DNA from: Gnetum montanum
Taxonomy: Eukaryota > Streptophyta > Gnetopsida > Gnetales > Gnetaceae
NCBI GenBank assembly: GCA_015680685.1
Contig: MNCI01018936.1
Span: 215,452 to 279,451 of the forward strand
Direction: 5' to 3'
DNA length: 64,000 bases
Shown one piece after another: positions 45,720 through 57,719 of the stretch. How positions within the stretch are numbered: position 1 is the stretch's first letter; each line of letters begins with the position of its first letter. Position numbers and translations under genes: made by a program. A model generated the notes under the pieces. That model made no database searches. It worked only from the letters and a program-made list of their open reading frames with translations, and was not told the origin of the DNA.

Positions 45720-46430
45720 TCAGGCATGGGTAACATATCTTTCTAGCCTCATAACCAATGCTTGTAGCTAATTATTTTATCTAAGGAATGTACTTTAAAT
45801 TCCCATGTTTTTTCCTTTTTTTTTTCAATGGGAACCACACCATGCAAAAACATTCTTCTTGGTAATGACTAACATTATGAATGATGAAAAGGTGATGAGT
45901 ATACTCATAAAATTTCAGATAGTAGGTAGGTACAAAAGGTGATAAGTCCTCTTGAAGCCATACCCTTATCAATTCCACTTGATTCATTTCATGTTTTTTA
46001 AGTACCAAGGTCATTGGTTCTTTATAAGTTATTATTAAAAAAGGACCTCATGCTTACAAGATGAAAGAATACCATGGAGTTGAGTTGAATGGATGGATGA
46101 CATGAGCTCACTACTTGATATCATAAGAAAATCAATGTTCCATTAATTGATGTCATAATTCAAAGATGAAATTTAGTCATTAAGTAATTAATTCAAACTA
46201 TAAAGTTTAATTAAAGTTCCAACTATTAGTAGTTGTATCAAGCACCAAAGTTTTGATGGCAATAAAAAATAAAACACATGTAAGAAAACTTAAACAAAGA
46301 GAAATATATAGAAAAATTGCAAAATGCTCAAGAAAATTAAAAACATATAAAAAACTATGTAGAATAAAAAAGTTAAAACACTAAGAAGCCATAAGAATAT
46401 TCTAGCATGGATGGCTATCTCCCCCACAAC
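45720..46430 (-). repeat. Repeat block shared with 23930-24770
   Basis: Begins AGGCATGGGTAACATATCTTTC, includes TGGATGGATGACATGAGCTCAC and an A-rich tract, and ends near a C-run (ATCTCCCCCACAAC; GTTGTGGGGGAGAT on the minus strand, a polypurine-tract shape). In this element it lies after integrase, the expected place for a 3' end. Confidence 0.55.
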
Positions 46431-46436
46431 TAATTT

Positions 46437-47640
46437 TTAAGGAGGAGATCTGAATGATTGAGTGTGCTTGACCATCAATGAAGGTTTTATTGACATTAGG
46501 TCCAAGAAAGGTTTAAGTTGTTGTGTGTTGACCAGTAATCTTTTGTTTGAACTAGTAGGATGGTAGTTCAACATGGCCCTTGATGTAAACGTTGCATGTA
46601 TAATATAAGGTTCCTCCCATAGCATTTGAAATTTTGTACATTGAGGTACATGCATGGGGTTCTAGTAGAGAACCTTATCTTTTGATTAAAACCTAAATTT
46701 TCTTATTTTGAGGTCATGATGTTGATTTTTGTGTGCCTTGTGCATTTCATTCAAGGATAGGAGCACTAATTGATTTTCATCTAGCATGTTTACATTTATT
46801 AATATTTTTCTTTTGGCTAAACTTAAATCAAGGTTAAGATCATAGGCTGTTGAAGATGTACGAAGATTTTTTTTGGATTGGGAAAATTGGAAGTTTCCCA
46901 TACAATAACTCATAGGGAGAATAACTAATAGGATGTTTTCATGTTGAATGATAAGGCCAAAGAGCATCGTTGAGTTTGGTGCTCTAGTCCTTTCTATAGT
47001 TACTAATTATGTGTATTAGTATTTTTGTTATTTCCCCATTTGTAACCTTAGCTTGACCATTGGCTTGGCGATGGTATGAAGTTATGAGTTTATGTTCAAC
47101 CCCTAAGCATTACATAAGTTTTCAAGACGTGTTACTTGTGAAGTGGATTTCATTATCAAAAATTAGTGCTCTTGGCACTCCAAACCTATATATCACATTT
47201 TTTTGCATAGACTATGTCATTGTAGAGAATGAATAGTCAGTGATGGTAGTGGCTTTAGTCCACTTTTTGCAATAGTTAACAATGATGATTATGTACACAT
47301 TTCCATTGGACATGAGGTAGATGGGACCCATGAAGTGAATCCCGCAAAGATTAAAAGGCTCTAGTAATTGAATCCACTACTAGAACCCTTCGATCTATGC
47401 AGTTATCCCTTCATCTCTTTGGCATCTATCACATGAATGAAGGAAGTAATATACATCCCTAAAGATCATTGGCCAATAATATCCTACCATGAGGATTTTA
47501 ATGACTATCCTTCTCTTAGCGTAGTGGCCCCCATAAGGACCTTTATAAGTATCTTGGAGGACTCAAAGTTGATCTACGTCAGGTAAGCACCATCATACTA
47601 AGCCATTGACACAACTCTTGTAGAGGTTACCTTTGATTTC
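46437..47640 (-). pseudogene. Athila-like integrase of element B
   Basis: Minus strand. The core reads CGIHFMGPIYLMSNGN (first Asp now His), ALIFDNEIHFTSN (second Asp kept) and YHRQANGQAKVTNGEI (Glu position is Lys, as in element A). The C-terminal region continues in ORFs 46967-46686 (LDENQLVLLSLNEMHKAHKN) and 46655-46437 (a CTKFQMLWEEPYII strand ending QQLKPF), which matches the Athila integrase tail. The HHCC end lies toward 47640. Stops and shifts occur throughout. Confidence 0.8.
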
Positions 47641-49330
47641 CATGAAATGTTTCACTTCATAAAGAAACTATTGTTTCTTCTTGCTATCCCATTCATGTGG
47701 CACCTCCTGAGTGAGTAGGTAGGAGAGGATGTGATCATACCAATTGGACGCATTGGAATTTTGAACATCAACAACATTGAAAAAGAGAAGTTCATCTAAA
47801 AACTAATCAAACAATGGTCCTTCATCCTCTTTGTTATTATAACCAAAACAAGTGATGAAGAACCACATTCTGAGTTCCCTTTCTTTTAATCATTGTAAGA
47901 TCAAACCTTTGAAGAATCACTAGTCACCATATGAAATAGGGGCTCACTATTGATTTATTCACAAGGAACAATATGGCACTATGGTTGTTGTGCATAAAAA
48001 CTTGGTATCCAAGCACGTAGTTCCTAAATTTCTCTAAGGCATACACCATTTCCATGAGTTCCTTTTTAATGGTGGTGTACTTTAGTTATGCACTTACAAT
48101 GCTCCTACTTGTACAATGGATATATTATGGACATTTTTTATCATCAAACAATGTAAGAACGACCCCCAAAGCATAATTGGATGCATCAAACATGATGTGG
48201 AATAGCCTGAACCAATTAGGTGATCATAGAATTGGAGTTTCTACAAATTTCTATTTTAATTGTTGTAATGCACTCTTGCATTTCCTATTCTAGGTGAATG
48301 ATGCATCATTCTTGTAATATCCACCAACAATTTGGTAATTTTCAAGAAGTTTCCAATGAAGTGTCTATAATAACCTATGTGGACAAGGAATGATTACACA
48401 TCTTTCATTGTTTCTAGTTTTTTGGTCATTCCTTAGATGACTTGTACTTTCTCTGAGTCAACCTTAATCCCTTAATTGAAAATTCTATGCCCCAAGACAA
48501 TGTATTCTTGAACTATCAAATGGGTCTTTTTCCAATTAAGCCACAAGTTAGTCTTCACACATCTCTAAAGAACTTGCTCAAGGCAGTCCAAGGCTTTCTC
48601 AAATATAGCCCCATAGATAGAGAAGTCATCCATGAAGACTTCTACCCCAATATCAATCTATTATTTAAAGATGTCAAGGATCAACCATTAAAATTTTTTA
48701 GGAGTATTGCATAGGCCAAAGGGCATCTTTTTGTATGTAAAAGTCCCCCAAGAACTTGTGAATGTAGGCTTGGCCTAGTTCTTTGTTTCTATCTAAATTT
48801 GGTTATAGCCTTAACAACCATCCAAAATGTTGTAATAGCAATGTCTTGCTACAGTGTCCAGCACCTAGTCCACAAATGTTAATGGAAAATGATCCTTGTA
48901 TGTCATCATGTTCAATAGTCAAAAGTCTATATAGACTCTCTAGTTTTCTCCTTTCTTTGGAACAATAACGAGTGGGCTAACACACTTGCTATCGAAAATC
49001 AGATAGATGAATCCAACTTTAAGGAGTTACTCAATCTCCTCCATGATAATATGCTTGAGTTTTGGATTTAATTGTCATTGTAGTTGCCTCTTTGGATTGA
49101 TGGAGGAGTCTATGTAGATTTAATACTAGCAAATCCGAGGATCTATCCCTATAAGCTTATGATATGACCAAGCAAAGGTTGTTGGCCATTTATTCAAAAC
49201 TTTCAACAATTTCTATTTTTATTCAAGAGCAAGTTTGACATTGATGATCATTAGCTTACTGTTTTTAAGAGATGCATATTTCATGCTTGCTAGTACAACC
49301 TTTAACTCAAGGGGCTAAAAATGTTGTATG
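47641..49330 (-). pseudogene. Athila-like reverse transcriptase and RNase H of element B
   Basis: Minus strand from high coordinate: PLVIVPKKGE (about 48980), a YNILDGC.GYNQI motif, GTFTYKKMPFGLCNTP, and VEVFMDDFSIYG with FMDD intact at 48625-48636. KALDCLEQVL, LGHRIFN, VQSFLVHIGYYRHFIGNFLK and RNase H-like sequence follow toward 47900. MPFGLCNAP plus FMDDFS(I/V)YG is characteristic of Athila. Upstream (higher coordinates) it meets a Tat-type fragment rather than its own protease. Confidence 0.85.
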
Positions 49331-49739
49331 ATTGTAGCTTAGAGGGGGTAGTATGGAGGATATGGAGAAAACACTACTAGCATGGTAAAATAAGATAATT
49401 AAGTCTCATGTGTTAAGATCATGTGATAACCTTTTTCTATGATGAGTTACACTTTTGTGATAACTCTAGTTTCATCCTACCAACATAGCTCAAAGAGCAA
49501 AGAAACAAATCAAAGAAATGTGAGATAACATACGATAACATGAGATTATCAAGTAAACATTGACCACCATGATTTATGACCATCAATGCTTAAGAATGTT
49601 GTATTTTCTTTTTAAAATTTTACAAGATTTGTAATGCTTTTAATACAAAGGAGTAAAGCTCTTACATGCTTGCTTGTCATAGGTCACAAGGTTTGTCCAT
49701 GTAAAGTATCGATTTAATTCTGCAAACAAAAGAAAAAAA
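49331..49739. other. Unassigned AT-rich stretch between pol fragments
   Basis: No recognisable motif. It must hold the junction between Athila-type and Tat-type sequence. Confidence 0.3.
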
Positions 49740-50345
49740 ATTAAGAGCAAACATGTTAGCATTAGATGTAATATGGTTTAAGATAAGAATGGTTGACTAT
49801 GTTAGTCAACTCATTCCTATCCAAATCTGGTATCATGAAGGCCTCATTGCCATAATCTTTAAGCAATATGAAAGATCCTTCCAAGTTAACTGAAAATTTA
49901 TTTGCATGTTCATAATTTGGTTGAGTTTCTTGATTTCATCATGAATTTCTAAGGCTAAATTAGGTCTAACCTTACAAGCCTTTTTCTTGATAGGCTTGAT
50001 GCTAGTATTGAGTATTATGTTATATTGAAGGAGGTGTGGGTTGAGACCAAGAATATCTTCATGGGATCATGCAAAGGCTTTAATGTTGTTTTACAATTCT
50101 TTGTTGATATCTTGGACAAGCTTAGGTTCAAGATAAGAACTTAGCTTCAAGTTATTTCCATCATTGTTATCAATTGTGATGGGAATTTCCACTAAGGAAT
50201 CCTCTATGATGTCTTGGGATTTTACATTTAGAGTTTTAGCAATGTAGTGAGGCCATTCCAAGATTTTCTTAATTGAGGTTATGTATTTTAGGAGGTTTCT
50301 AGGCTTAAGATCTAGGCATTCATGGTCAATTGGTTAAGAAATATC
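49740..50345 (-). pseudogene. Tat-type pol fragment (protease-RT linker and RT start)
   Basis: Minus strand reads an EDSLVEIPITIDNND stretch, LSSYLEPKLVQDINKEL, IKAFA then SHEDILGLNPHLLQYNIIL, SIKPIKKKACKVRPNLALEI and HDEIKKL. This is the linker-to-RT start typical of Tat/Ogre pol (pattern F(A/W)WS.EDMPG(L/I)...H.L......PV.QK.RR..P). It breaks off before the RT palm. It differs in lineage from the Athila RT next to it. Confidence 0.7.
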
Positions 50346-50599
50346 ATAAAGGATCCAGAAAAGTGTAGGGATAACTCAAGGTATTACCACTAGTTCAATC
50401 TTACATGTTAAAGAAAACACATCACATGGCATTTGTATTATATGTTAATCAAATAAGAATTCATTAAAGTAATATAATAGGATATATGAGTTTTAATCCT
50501 TGTCGTTTTATTAGCACAAAAAAATGATAAGTTAGTATGAACACACAAACACATAAAATAATATATTATATTATCAAAACATATCATAGTGGTAGTGTT
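50346..50599. other. Spacer
   Basis: AT-rich, nothing recognised. Confidence 0.3.
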
Positions 50600-52160
50600 T
50601 TTCCTCTAAGCTTGTAAATGTATTGGCAACATATCCCTAGTTTTAATAGCATATTTTTAGTTTTATGCCAATATTTACATAGGAAAAACCTATTTCCTTG
50701 GCAGCATTAATTTACTAGTAGCTTGGGATAGACTCATAGCATATTTGCTATTGTGTATAATGTTTTCCATGGAAGATCAACATTTTTTGGATTTACATGG
50801 GAATTTACATTGGGGTAGCTTATTTTTTTTGGTAGTGTTTTTCACTGGCATATCTAAGATTTGACAATGTTTTTCTCTAGGCTTAATGTTTTCATGGATT
50901 TTTCAGCAACATTGGTAAGAGTAGGGGTAGAAGAAAGAACTCGACAACATTTTTCTCCTATCGTGCAAGGGGGAGAAAATTAGCATTTTATTCTTGCCTC
51001 AAAGTAGAGTAGGGAAAGCATTTTTTTTGGTGTCTAGGCTAGGGAAGGTAGCATATTTTAGAATTTATGCTAGGATAGTGTAAATCCATCATTTTTTGTA
51101 TCAAGGAAGGATAAGAGAACAACATATTTTCTCAACCTTGGTGTGCATAGGAAAAGGTAGGTAGCATATTTCAAATTTACATGGGATTTTAAATTTGACT
51201 AGCATAAATTCCAAATTTTGAGAGTATTTTAATCAAGAGTAACCAAGAATTTGTTACCTTGTTTTATTTTTTTGTTATAGGGTTTTTCTTATCAGAAGTA
51301 TGAAGTGAGAGCAGATAATGTAAGAATAAAAAACAATGGCTGGAAATAGTGGATCTGCAAGAAAATGTATAGGGATTAAAGAGATAGGTAAAGTATAATA
51401 GATCATGTAGTCGAGATTGCTAAATCCCTCTATAGAAGAATCATTTGCGATTGCAGTTCCTAGGTACTACATTCTTCCTAGCATTTTTCCTTATTCTAGC
51501 CAATGCAAGCCCTAGATTTTTTTTTGTTTTTTGCAACCATGAAGGAAATATATTTTTTTTTGTCCAAGAATGGGTAGCATTTTCTATTTTTCTTGGTTCT
51601 AGGGATTGGCATTTTCCAATTTTTCGAAGTGAAAGTTAAGGTATGTTATTCCTTAACATGGGAGAGGTAGCGTATTTGGTTTTTATGCCTAAGAAAGGTA
51701 TTGTATCTTATTTTTGTGCCTAGAATGTAGTGTATTTGATTTTTCTTGATCCTAGGGACCCATTTTTTCAAGTTTTCTTGGCTTAACAAGCCAGCGTTCT
51801 TCATTCCTAGTCTTGAAAAGAGAATGCATTTGTGTGTTCCTAGCTTTTGGGATTAGCATTCCTTGTTCTAGGTACTCTAAACATTAGCATTTTTCTACTA
51901 TCAACCTTAAAGGCCTAGTTTTTTCCACTCTCATGTCAAGGATGAGCAGCGTTTTTTATTTTCCTTGTTCTTGGAGACCAATGTTTTTTTTCCTTCTCCT
52001 AGGATAAGTAGTGTTTTTGCTCTCCTTATCTTGTGGGCCAACATTTTCCTATTCCGAACCTTGGAAAAGAAACATTTTTTTGCTTCTAGCATTAGGAAAG
52101 TAATATTTTTTTGCTTTTATGTTTTTTGGCATGAAGAGAGGTAGTGTATTTGTTTCTCAG
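50600..52160. repeat. Degenerate interspersed array, left part
   Basis: Loosely periodic blocks of about 50-80 bp. Each has a T-run (CATTTTT, GTTTTT, ATTTTTT), an adjoining AGCA or AACA and a CCTAG/CTTGG word: GCATTTTTC, GTGTTTTTG, CTTGTTC(T)TGG, CTAGGGACC. The same texture resumes at 58515 after element C. It is probably the hypervariable 3' region of an older retroelement. The 64-codon ORF at 51445-51639 (Phe-rich) is a by-product of the T-runs. Confidence 0.55.
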
Positions 52161-52905
52161 TGATGAGTGGCATGTATATGCTACATCAAATCATATGAAT
52201 TACAAGAATTCATGTGCAATCTAGTCAAATTCCATAGACTTTAGTTCTCTAAATGCACAATATCTAGGTAGTAAAGCGAAGGATGCAATTGTCATTTTCT
52301 TAGTTCCACTTGTATAAGTACAAGCATATGGTTAAGTGTAACCAAGGCACATCATTTGTATAATTTTATATTTTTTATCTATTTTAGCCTAGGTGTAAAA
52401 CAAACTAATTATGTATTAATTAATCTAATAACTAGCTAATGTCTTAAGCTATTTCCTAACACAAGTATATGGTCCCACCTATCGTACACACCCTAAATGC
52501 ATTATAATGCTATTGGGTTACCAAGTGCTAGCACTACTAAGATTACCAAGAGTTAATGTTATGTTCAAGGTGGTCATACTTATGTGTATTAATTAATCTT
52601 ATTTAATTAACAAAGGACATAGAAGTAAATTTCATAAATGATAAAGTGCATAAAAATTAAACATTAAACTATTTTTACATATTTTAAGGTATTCCAAGAA
52701 GTTTTTCTTTATTGTCATCACACCAAAGTGTCTAGGTATATTAGTGTTCGAATAAGAATTCGTACACTTCTTGACTCCTACTATGGATCCTTAGAAAATT
52801 TTCTAACTACTGTGTAAAACAATTACAAGAACTTCCCTAATCTATTGAATAACTGATGTCATAAATGTGGTGGATGTACACATTTATATAGGAAGACACA
52901 AATAC
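52161..52905 (-). mobile_element. 3' LTR of element C, truncated
   Basis: Opens TGATGAGTGGCATGTATATG and aligns with 57720-58440 (AAATCATA(T/C)(G/A)AATTACAAG(A/C)ATTCATGTGCAATC). It ends at ACATTTATATAGGAAGACACAA, after which pol sequence starts; about 70 bp of the U3 end are missing. Confidence 0.8.
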
Positions 52906-54310
52906 CTGATAGCATTGTGGTCTCTGTGCACAAACACCTTATATCCAAGCACATAGTGCCTAAGTTTTTTTAGAGCACACACCACTACCATGAGTTCTTT
53001 TTCAATGGTGGTGTAATTCAACTATGCACCCATAATGCTCTTGCTTACATAGTGGATATAATAAGGATGTTTCTCATCACCCAAATGTGTAAGCATAACT
53101 TCTAACACATAGTTGGATGCATATGTCATGATATGAAATGGTATGAACCAATTTAATGCTCATAGGATTAATGTTTCTATGAGCTTTTGATTGAGGTGCT
53201 GGAATGCATGCTTGCATTTCTTAATCTAGATAAATGATGCATCCTTGTATGTGAGCTTCACCAATGGTTTGATAATTGTTGAAAAGTTTTTAATAAAGAA
53301 CCTATATTTCCTAATGTGTCCAAGGAATGACCTTACATATTTAACAATTTTAGGTTGTCTAGTGATTCCTTGGATGAACCTTATGTTTTTTTGGGTTTAC
53401 ATTGATCCCCTTGTTAGAAATATGATGCCCTAGCACAATGCCTTCTTAGACCATCAAATAGCTCTTTTTCTAGTTGATCCTAAGGTTGGTCTTCACACAT
53501 CGCTTAGGCACTTACTCCAGAAGCTCGAAGGATTGCTTGAAAGTAGCACTTTAGGTGAAGAAGTCATCCATGAATACTTCCATCCTAGTACCAATCTACT
53601 ATTGGAAGATATTGAGGACCAAGCGTTGAAAAGTAGAAAAAGCATTGTACAGGCCAAAGGACATCTTACGATATGAAAAAGTTCCCCAAGGGCTTGTGAA
53701 TGTCATTTTTGTCTAATCCTCTAGTGCAATCTAGATTTTGTTATAGTCACTATAACTATCTAGAAACCTATAGTAGCATTGTCCTACTATTGTGTCCAAC
53801 ACTTGGTTAACAAATGAAAAAGGAAAGTAATCCTTGTAAGTTGCTATGTTCAACAACCTAAAATCTATGCATACACTTCACTTACCTTCTTTCTTTGGTA
53901 CTATGACAAGTGAGCCTATCCACTCGCTATCTACAATGGAATAAATGAACCCTACCTTGAGGAGTTGCTCATTTTTTTCCTTGATGATTTTTTTGAGCTT
54001 GGGATTCAACCTCCTCTATGGCTACCTCTTTGGTTTAATGAAGAAGTGTGTATAGATTCTATGGTAGCATATCATAGGATCAATTCTAGTGAGCTTAAGA
54101 TATGACCAGGAAAAGGATATTGGCCTTTTGTTAATAACTTCCAACAACTTCTTCTTTTGTTCACAAGTAAGTGTGGTGTTAATGATGATTGGCTTACCAT
54201 TATTTAAGAAGGTATACTCCATTCCTACTGGTAAAGCCTTCAATTCAAGGGGCTCTTACTTGAATGTTTTAGTGATCTCCAACTCTCCCTAATTGATTTC
54301 ACTTTATTCT
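52906..54310 (-). pseudogene. Athila-like reverse transcriptase and RNase H of element C
   Basis: Minus strand: LPVGMEYTFLNNGKPIIINT (54243 downward, the linker before RT), an SEWIGSLVIVPK-like motif near 53930, a YNQ..YSGYN..QI region and VFMDDFF with FMDD retained at 53563-53574. LGHHIS-like and RNase H segments follow, including a VFVHRDHNAI-like stretch ending at about 52910. Homologous to 22100-23760 and 47641-49330. Stops are mostly TAG. RNase H is cut off by the junction with the LTR. Confidence 0.8.
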
Positions 54311-54589
54311 CTAGCGAGTTGGTGATGGATTTGCTCCATTTGGTCCGTGTTGTCAACATAAGAGCTTGTGAGGCTCTTGGTGGATTTCATGTAGAGTGCT
54401 GAGCTCCCCTCTATTTAAAATATAAGCCACTAGGTATCCTCCTATTTTGTGGTTGTTGTGTATAGGCACCTTTGAATTTTTGTGATGTCTGCATACTACC
54501 TACATGCTTTGAGTGTTGTGCTTTTTATGGTCCATAATTTCTGCACACAATAGCATCCTATGTTACTATACGTAATGCATGGAACATGC

Positions 54590-55010
54590 TTCTTCTTAAT
54601 CTTTCCAAATTCATTCTCCTTGGAAATGTCTAAGGAGAGGTCTCACATCCCCAATTGTGCATAAATAGTACTCATCCATGCTCTTTCCATAATGATAGAG
54701 AAGTTCGCTTTATAGTTATCCACATGGATCACTACGAAGTTAGCAGGGTAGGATCATCCATAGATGGTGGCTATAATGTTCTCCACTAATCCCAAGGGGA
54801 TAGTGATGAACTAATCCATCGAATTTAAGCAAATTTTGCTCATTTTGAGTGGATGAAGGTTCTAGCCTTTGTACATTTCTTGTGATATCAAGTTAACTTC
54901 AGAACCTAAGTTTAGAAGAGCCTTACAAGCTTCATTTCTTGAAATTTATAGGTAAATGAGGGGACTCCTAGGATCAGATCTCTTCTTGGAAAGGTGTCTA
55001 GACTTAATTT
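54590..55010 (-). pseudogene. Athila-like protease of element C
   Basis: Minus strand: LIYLQISRNEACKALLNLGS then EVNLISQEMY, where the catalytic D(S/T)G is NLG. Next come a NPLG..ENIIATIYG-like segment, YPANFVVIHVDNYKANFSII and MERAWMSTIYA, the LGR(A/P)W(L/M) strand of the family. It lies between gag and RT as expected. Inactive by its active-site change. Confidence 0.75.
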
Positions 55011-57690
55011 AATTAATAACTATGTGGATCAACATTATAGTATGCACTTTGGGAGCATTTTGATTTGAAGGGTTCTTAAGAGACATTTCAGAGGATGTAG
55101 GAGAAGTAGGATTAGTAACCATAGGTGTTTGTGAGGACTTTATTCGGTTGTTGCTTCTAAAGAATTGTCCTTTCTGAGGCTTAGTATCAAAATTAGTCAA
55201 CTAAGGAACCAACTATAAGTTTACAATCCTTGTGGCATTTCTTTAATATGTTTGGGCTAGTATTTCTCCTTGAATAGATGGAGTAGGTGGAAGAGGAGTT
55301 GTAGGTGCAATTGCAAGAGTGGAATGCTAAGGAAGGTAATAAGAAAATGGGAACTCCCCCTTTGGACATGATGCTATGTAATACTCACAAGGGTAGTAGT
55401 GATGTTGAAAGCAAGTGTGACTAGAAGAGTCACGTGGAGAGATAGGTTGTTGAATGTAGTACCCATACAAAGATGACTGGTAATAAGAGTATTTTTACCT
55501 TGGCAGTGGCATCCCCCATGACTGTGGATGTTGCCAATGCTAATGCTACTCATGAGGATCATGTGGTGATCTACTTGGATAGTAGGATTGCTAGTGGAAC
55601 TATTGATAGTTGCCTTGGGGATAAGGTAGCTTCCTATATGCTTGCTAATTAATCAATCTAGGATTCAATGCATACACCCTAGATTCTTGCAACTATGATA
55701 AAATTGGACCACATTCCTTAGGATGTTCATAGTGATAGATGTCACACCCATCATCATCTACTTTGGAATATACAATCTCTTCTATTGTAGTAACTTTTCT
55801 CTTATCCTTATAATGGGCACATTCATCTTCTTTTTTCTTCCTTTTGTCACATTCACTACCTCCTTGGTCTCTATTCTCCTCAATAATTCTCAAAGTAATT
55901 TAGAATTTCTCATCCAAGAAGTCTCAAATTTTGTCAACCTTGGCCAATATTTCATACATAGATTGTTTTATTAGCAAGGTTTTTGTGTTTCACCACTTCA
56001 TCAATAGGTGCCTCCTCCTCATTTTCATAGAAACGGACCTCCCTTTTGAAATAGGAGAAATCCCTATTATACTCTTTTTCACTTTTGCTCTTTTATAGCT
56101 CACCTTCTTCCTTAGCTACCTACTTAATAAGCCTTTGGATTTAATGGACCCTTAGATCTGAAAGCATTTCTTAGGAATGGACCCCAAGAGTTCTCCTTAT
56201 TTTAGTTTAGAGATCATCTATGATATGGTGTAGCTGATCCCTTTGAGAATAGCCATGGGCTAGGCATTGGTGCAATAGAGAGTAGTACCTAGCCATGGCC
56301 ACATCCAAGGATTCATGAGTTTCTTTTTTCCATCCTTGGATTTTCCTTCTCAATTTGGACACTTGAGAGTATGTTTGGTACTTATCATTGAATAATTCAA
56401 GCATTGTACTCCACCTTCAAATTGATTTTGGTTCCAAGGACTAGTACTAACTTTCAACTTCTTGGATAAGTTTCTTGGAAAACAACTTTTGTAAAATGCT
56501 TGCAAGTGGTTTTATGGATTTGAATTAAATCCTCCTTCAAACTTAAGGATATTATTCATATCCAACCATTTGATTCAAATATCTTTCACATGCCTTGTTG
56601 GTATCCTAATAGCCTCTATAATGTTTAACATGTTTTTGATTGCTAATAGGGGCTCATCATAGTCATAGTAATCATGGTGGGCCCCATCATGGCCATGATT
56701 CCTTTGACAATATTTATTGTCCCTTCTTTCTCTATCTTGATCATCTCCCTGCTGTTCATGCCCATGATCATTATTATTATGGTGGAATCTATGATTATCC
56801 CTATCCCACTGTTCACATCCATCATGGTTCTTGCTGCATGTGTGACTTCAATTAGAGTTGGAGTAAGATGATGAAGATGAAGAATGTGAAGAGGAAGGAG
56901 AACTAGCACCATAGTAATACCTATTTCTCCCCCTTGTTTTGTCCCTATCTCATTAACCATGTTTTTCATTGTTTTGATGCTTGTCCACATTAATGCCCTG
57001 GTTGCCTTCTTTCAAGGCCCTCTGATCATTAGATCCATTATTCCTAAAACCAAGGTTGGTTACAATTGACTATATCCATTAGTTAAGGGTCTCCTTGTTA
57101 AAGAGAGAAGGATAATCAACATATTAAGAGCTCCTCGAAAAGAGGTCCTAACCTTCTTTATGTATTTGTAGGAATAAGTGGGTATGGCCCTGGTTGCCTT
57201 TTGTGGCCTCATATTAGGCCTCCATTGATCAATATTTCTTTTTCTATGCCTCTATGGAATGTTAATCTCAATAGGCATGGTCTTGCACTTTGTACCAAGA
57301 ATTGACTCTTTCAATTCTTAATTTGATGAGATTATTGAGCAACATTGTAGGAAAAATTTGATCAAAAGGTAACATGATGTTACCTTCCACATTACTTTAT
57401 TGCAACTTCTCATCTTGATGTAGGATGAAGGTAAATTTTGGAGTGTACTCATTTAGATGAGTGTAAACAACTTTAAACTATTGTGGCACTAGTGTCTTAT
57501 GTCCTTCTTGTTGTTGTTAATTGGGTCCACATACGAATGGTGGAGAGTTTTCCCGATGAGAAGAAGCCATGTTAGTTCCTAAGAAAAATAGTGTACATGT
57601 GTTATTATTATTTTCTTTAATAATTTTTATTTTAGGATTCATTACAACATTATTGAATGATTTCACTAACTTCCTAGGTAGCACATGTAG
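55011..57690 (-). pseudogene. Athila-like gag of element C
   Basis: Minus strand, from high coordinate: leader and N-terminal part (57690-57000), then a low-complexity tract rich in Ser, His, Asp, Asn and Arg (about 56900-56650; HHNNNDHGHEQQGDDQDREG). It ends in DEPLLAIKNMLN. The gag core follows (56404-56207; LELFNDKYQTYSQVSKLRRK, YYSLLHQCLAHGYSQRDQLH). Next are a charged region with ECDKRKKKEDECAHYKDKRK (55893-55693) and a Gln/Ser/Pro-rich tail (55200-55009). Same plan as the copies at 19133-21200 and 25741-28350. Confidence 0.75.
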
Positions 57691-57699
57691 AAAACTAGA

Positions 57700-57719
57700 G
57701 TTCCTAGCAATAGTGCCAA
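57700..57719 (-). promoter_or_regulatory. Primer-binding site of element C, tRNA-Asp type
   Basis: Minus strand TTGGCACTATTGCTAGGAAC directly inside the 5' LTR. Same register as the site at 18650, with additional C to T and G to A changes. Confidence 0.7.

Noticed and set aside
51445-51639. A Phe-rich small membrane protein
   Set aside because: The hydrophobicity comes from T-runs of the degenerate array, and no comparable frame is conserved in neighbouring units.
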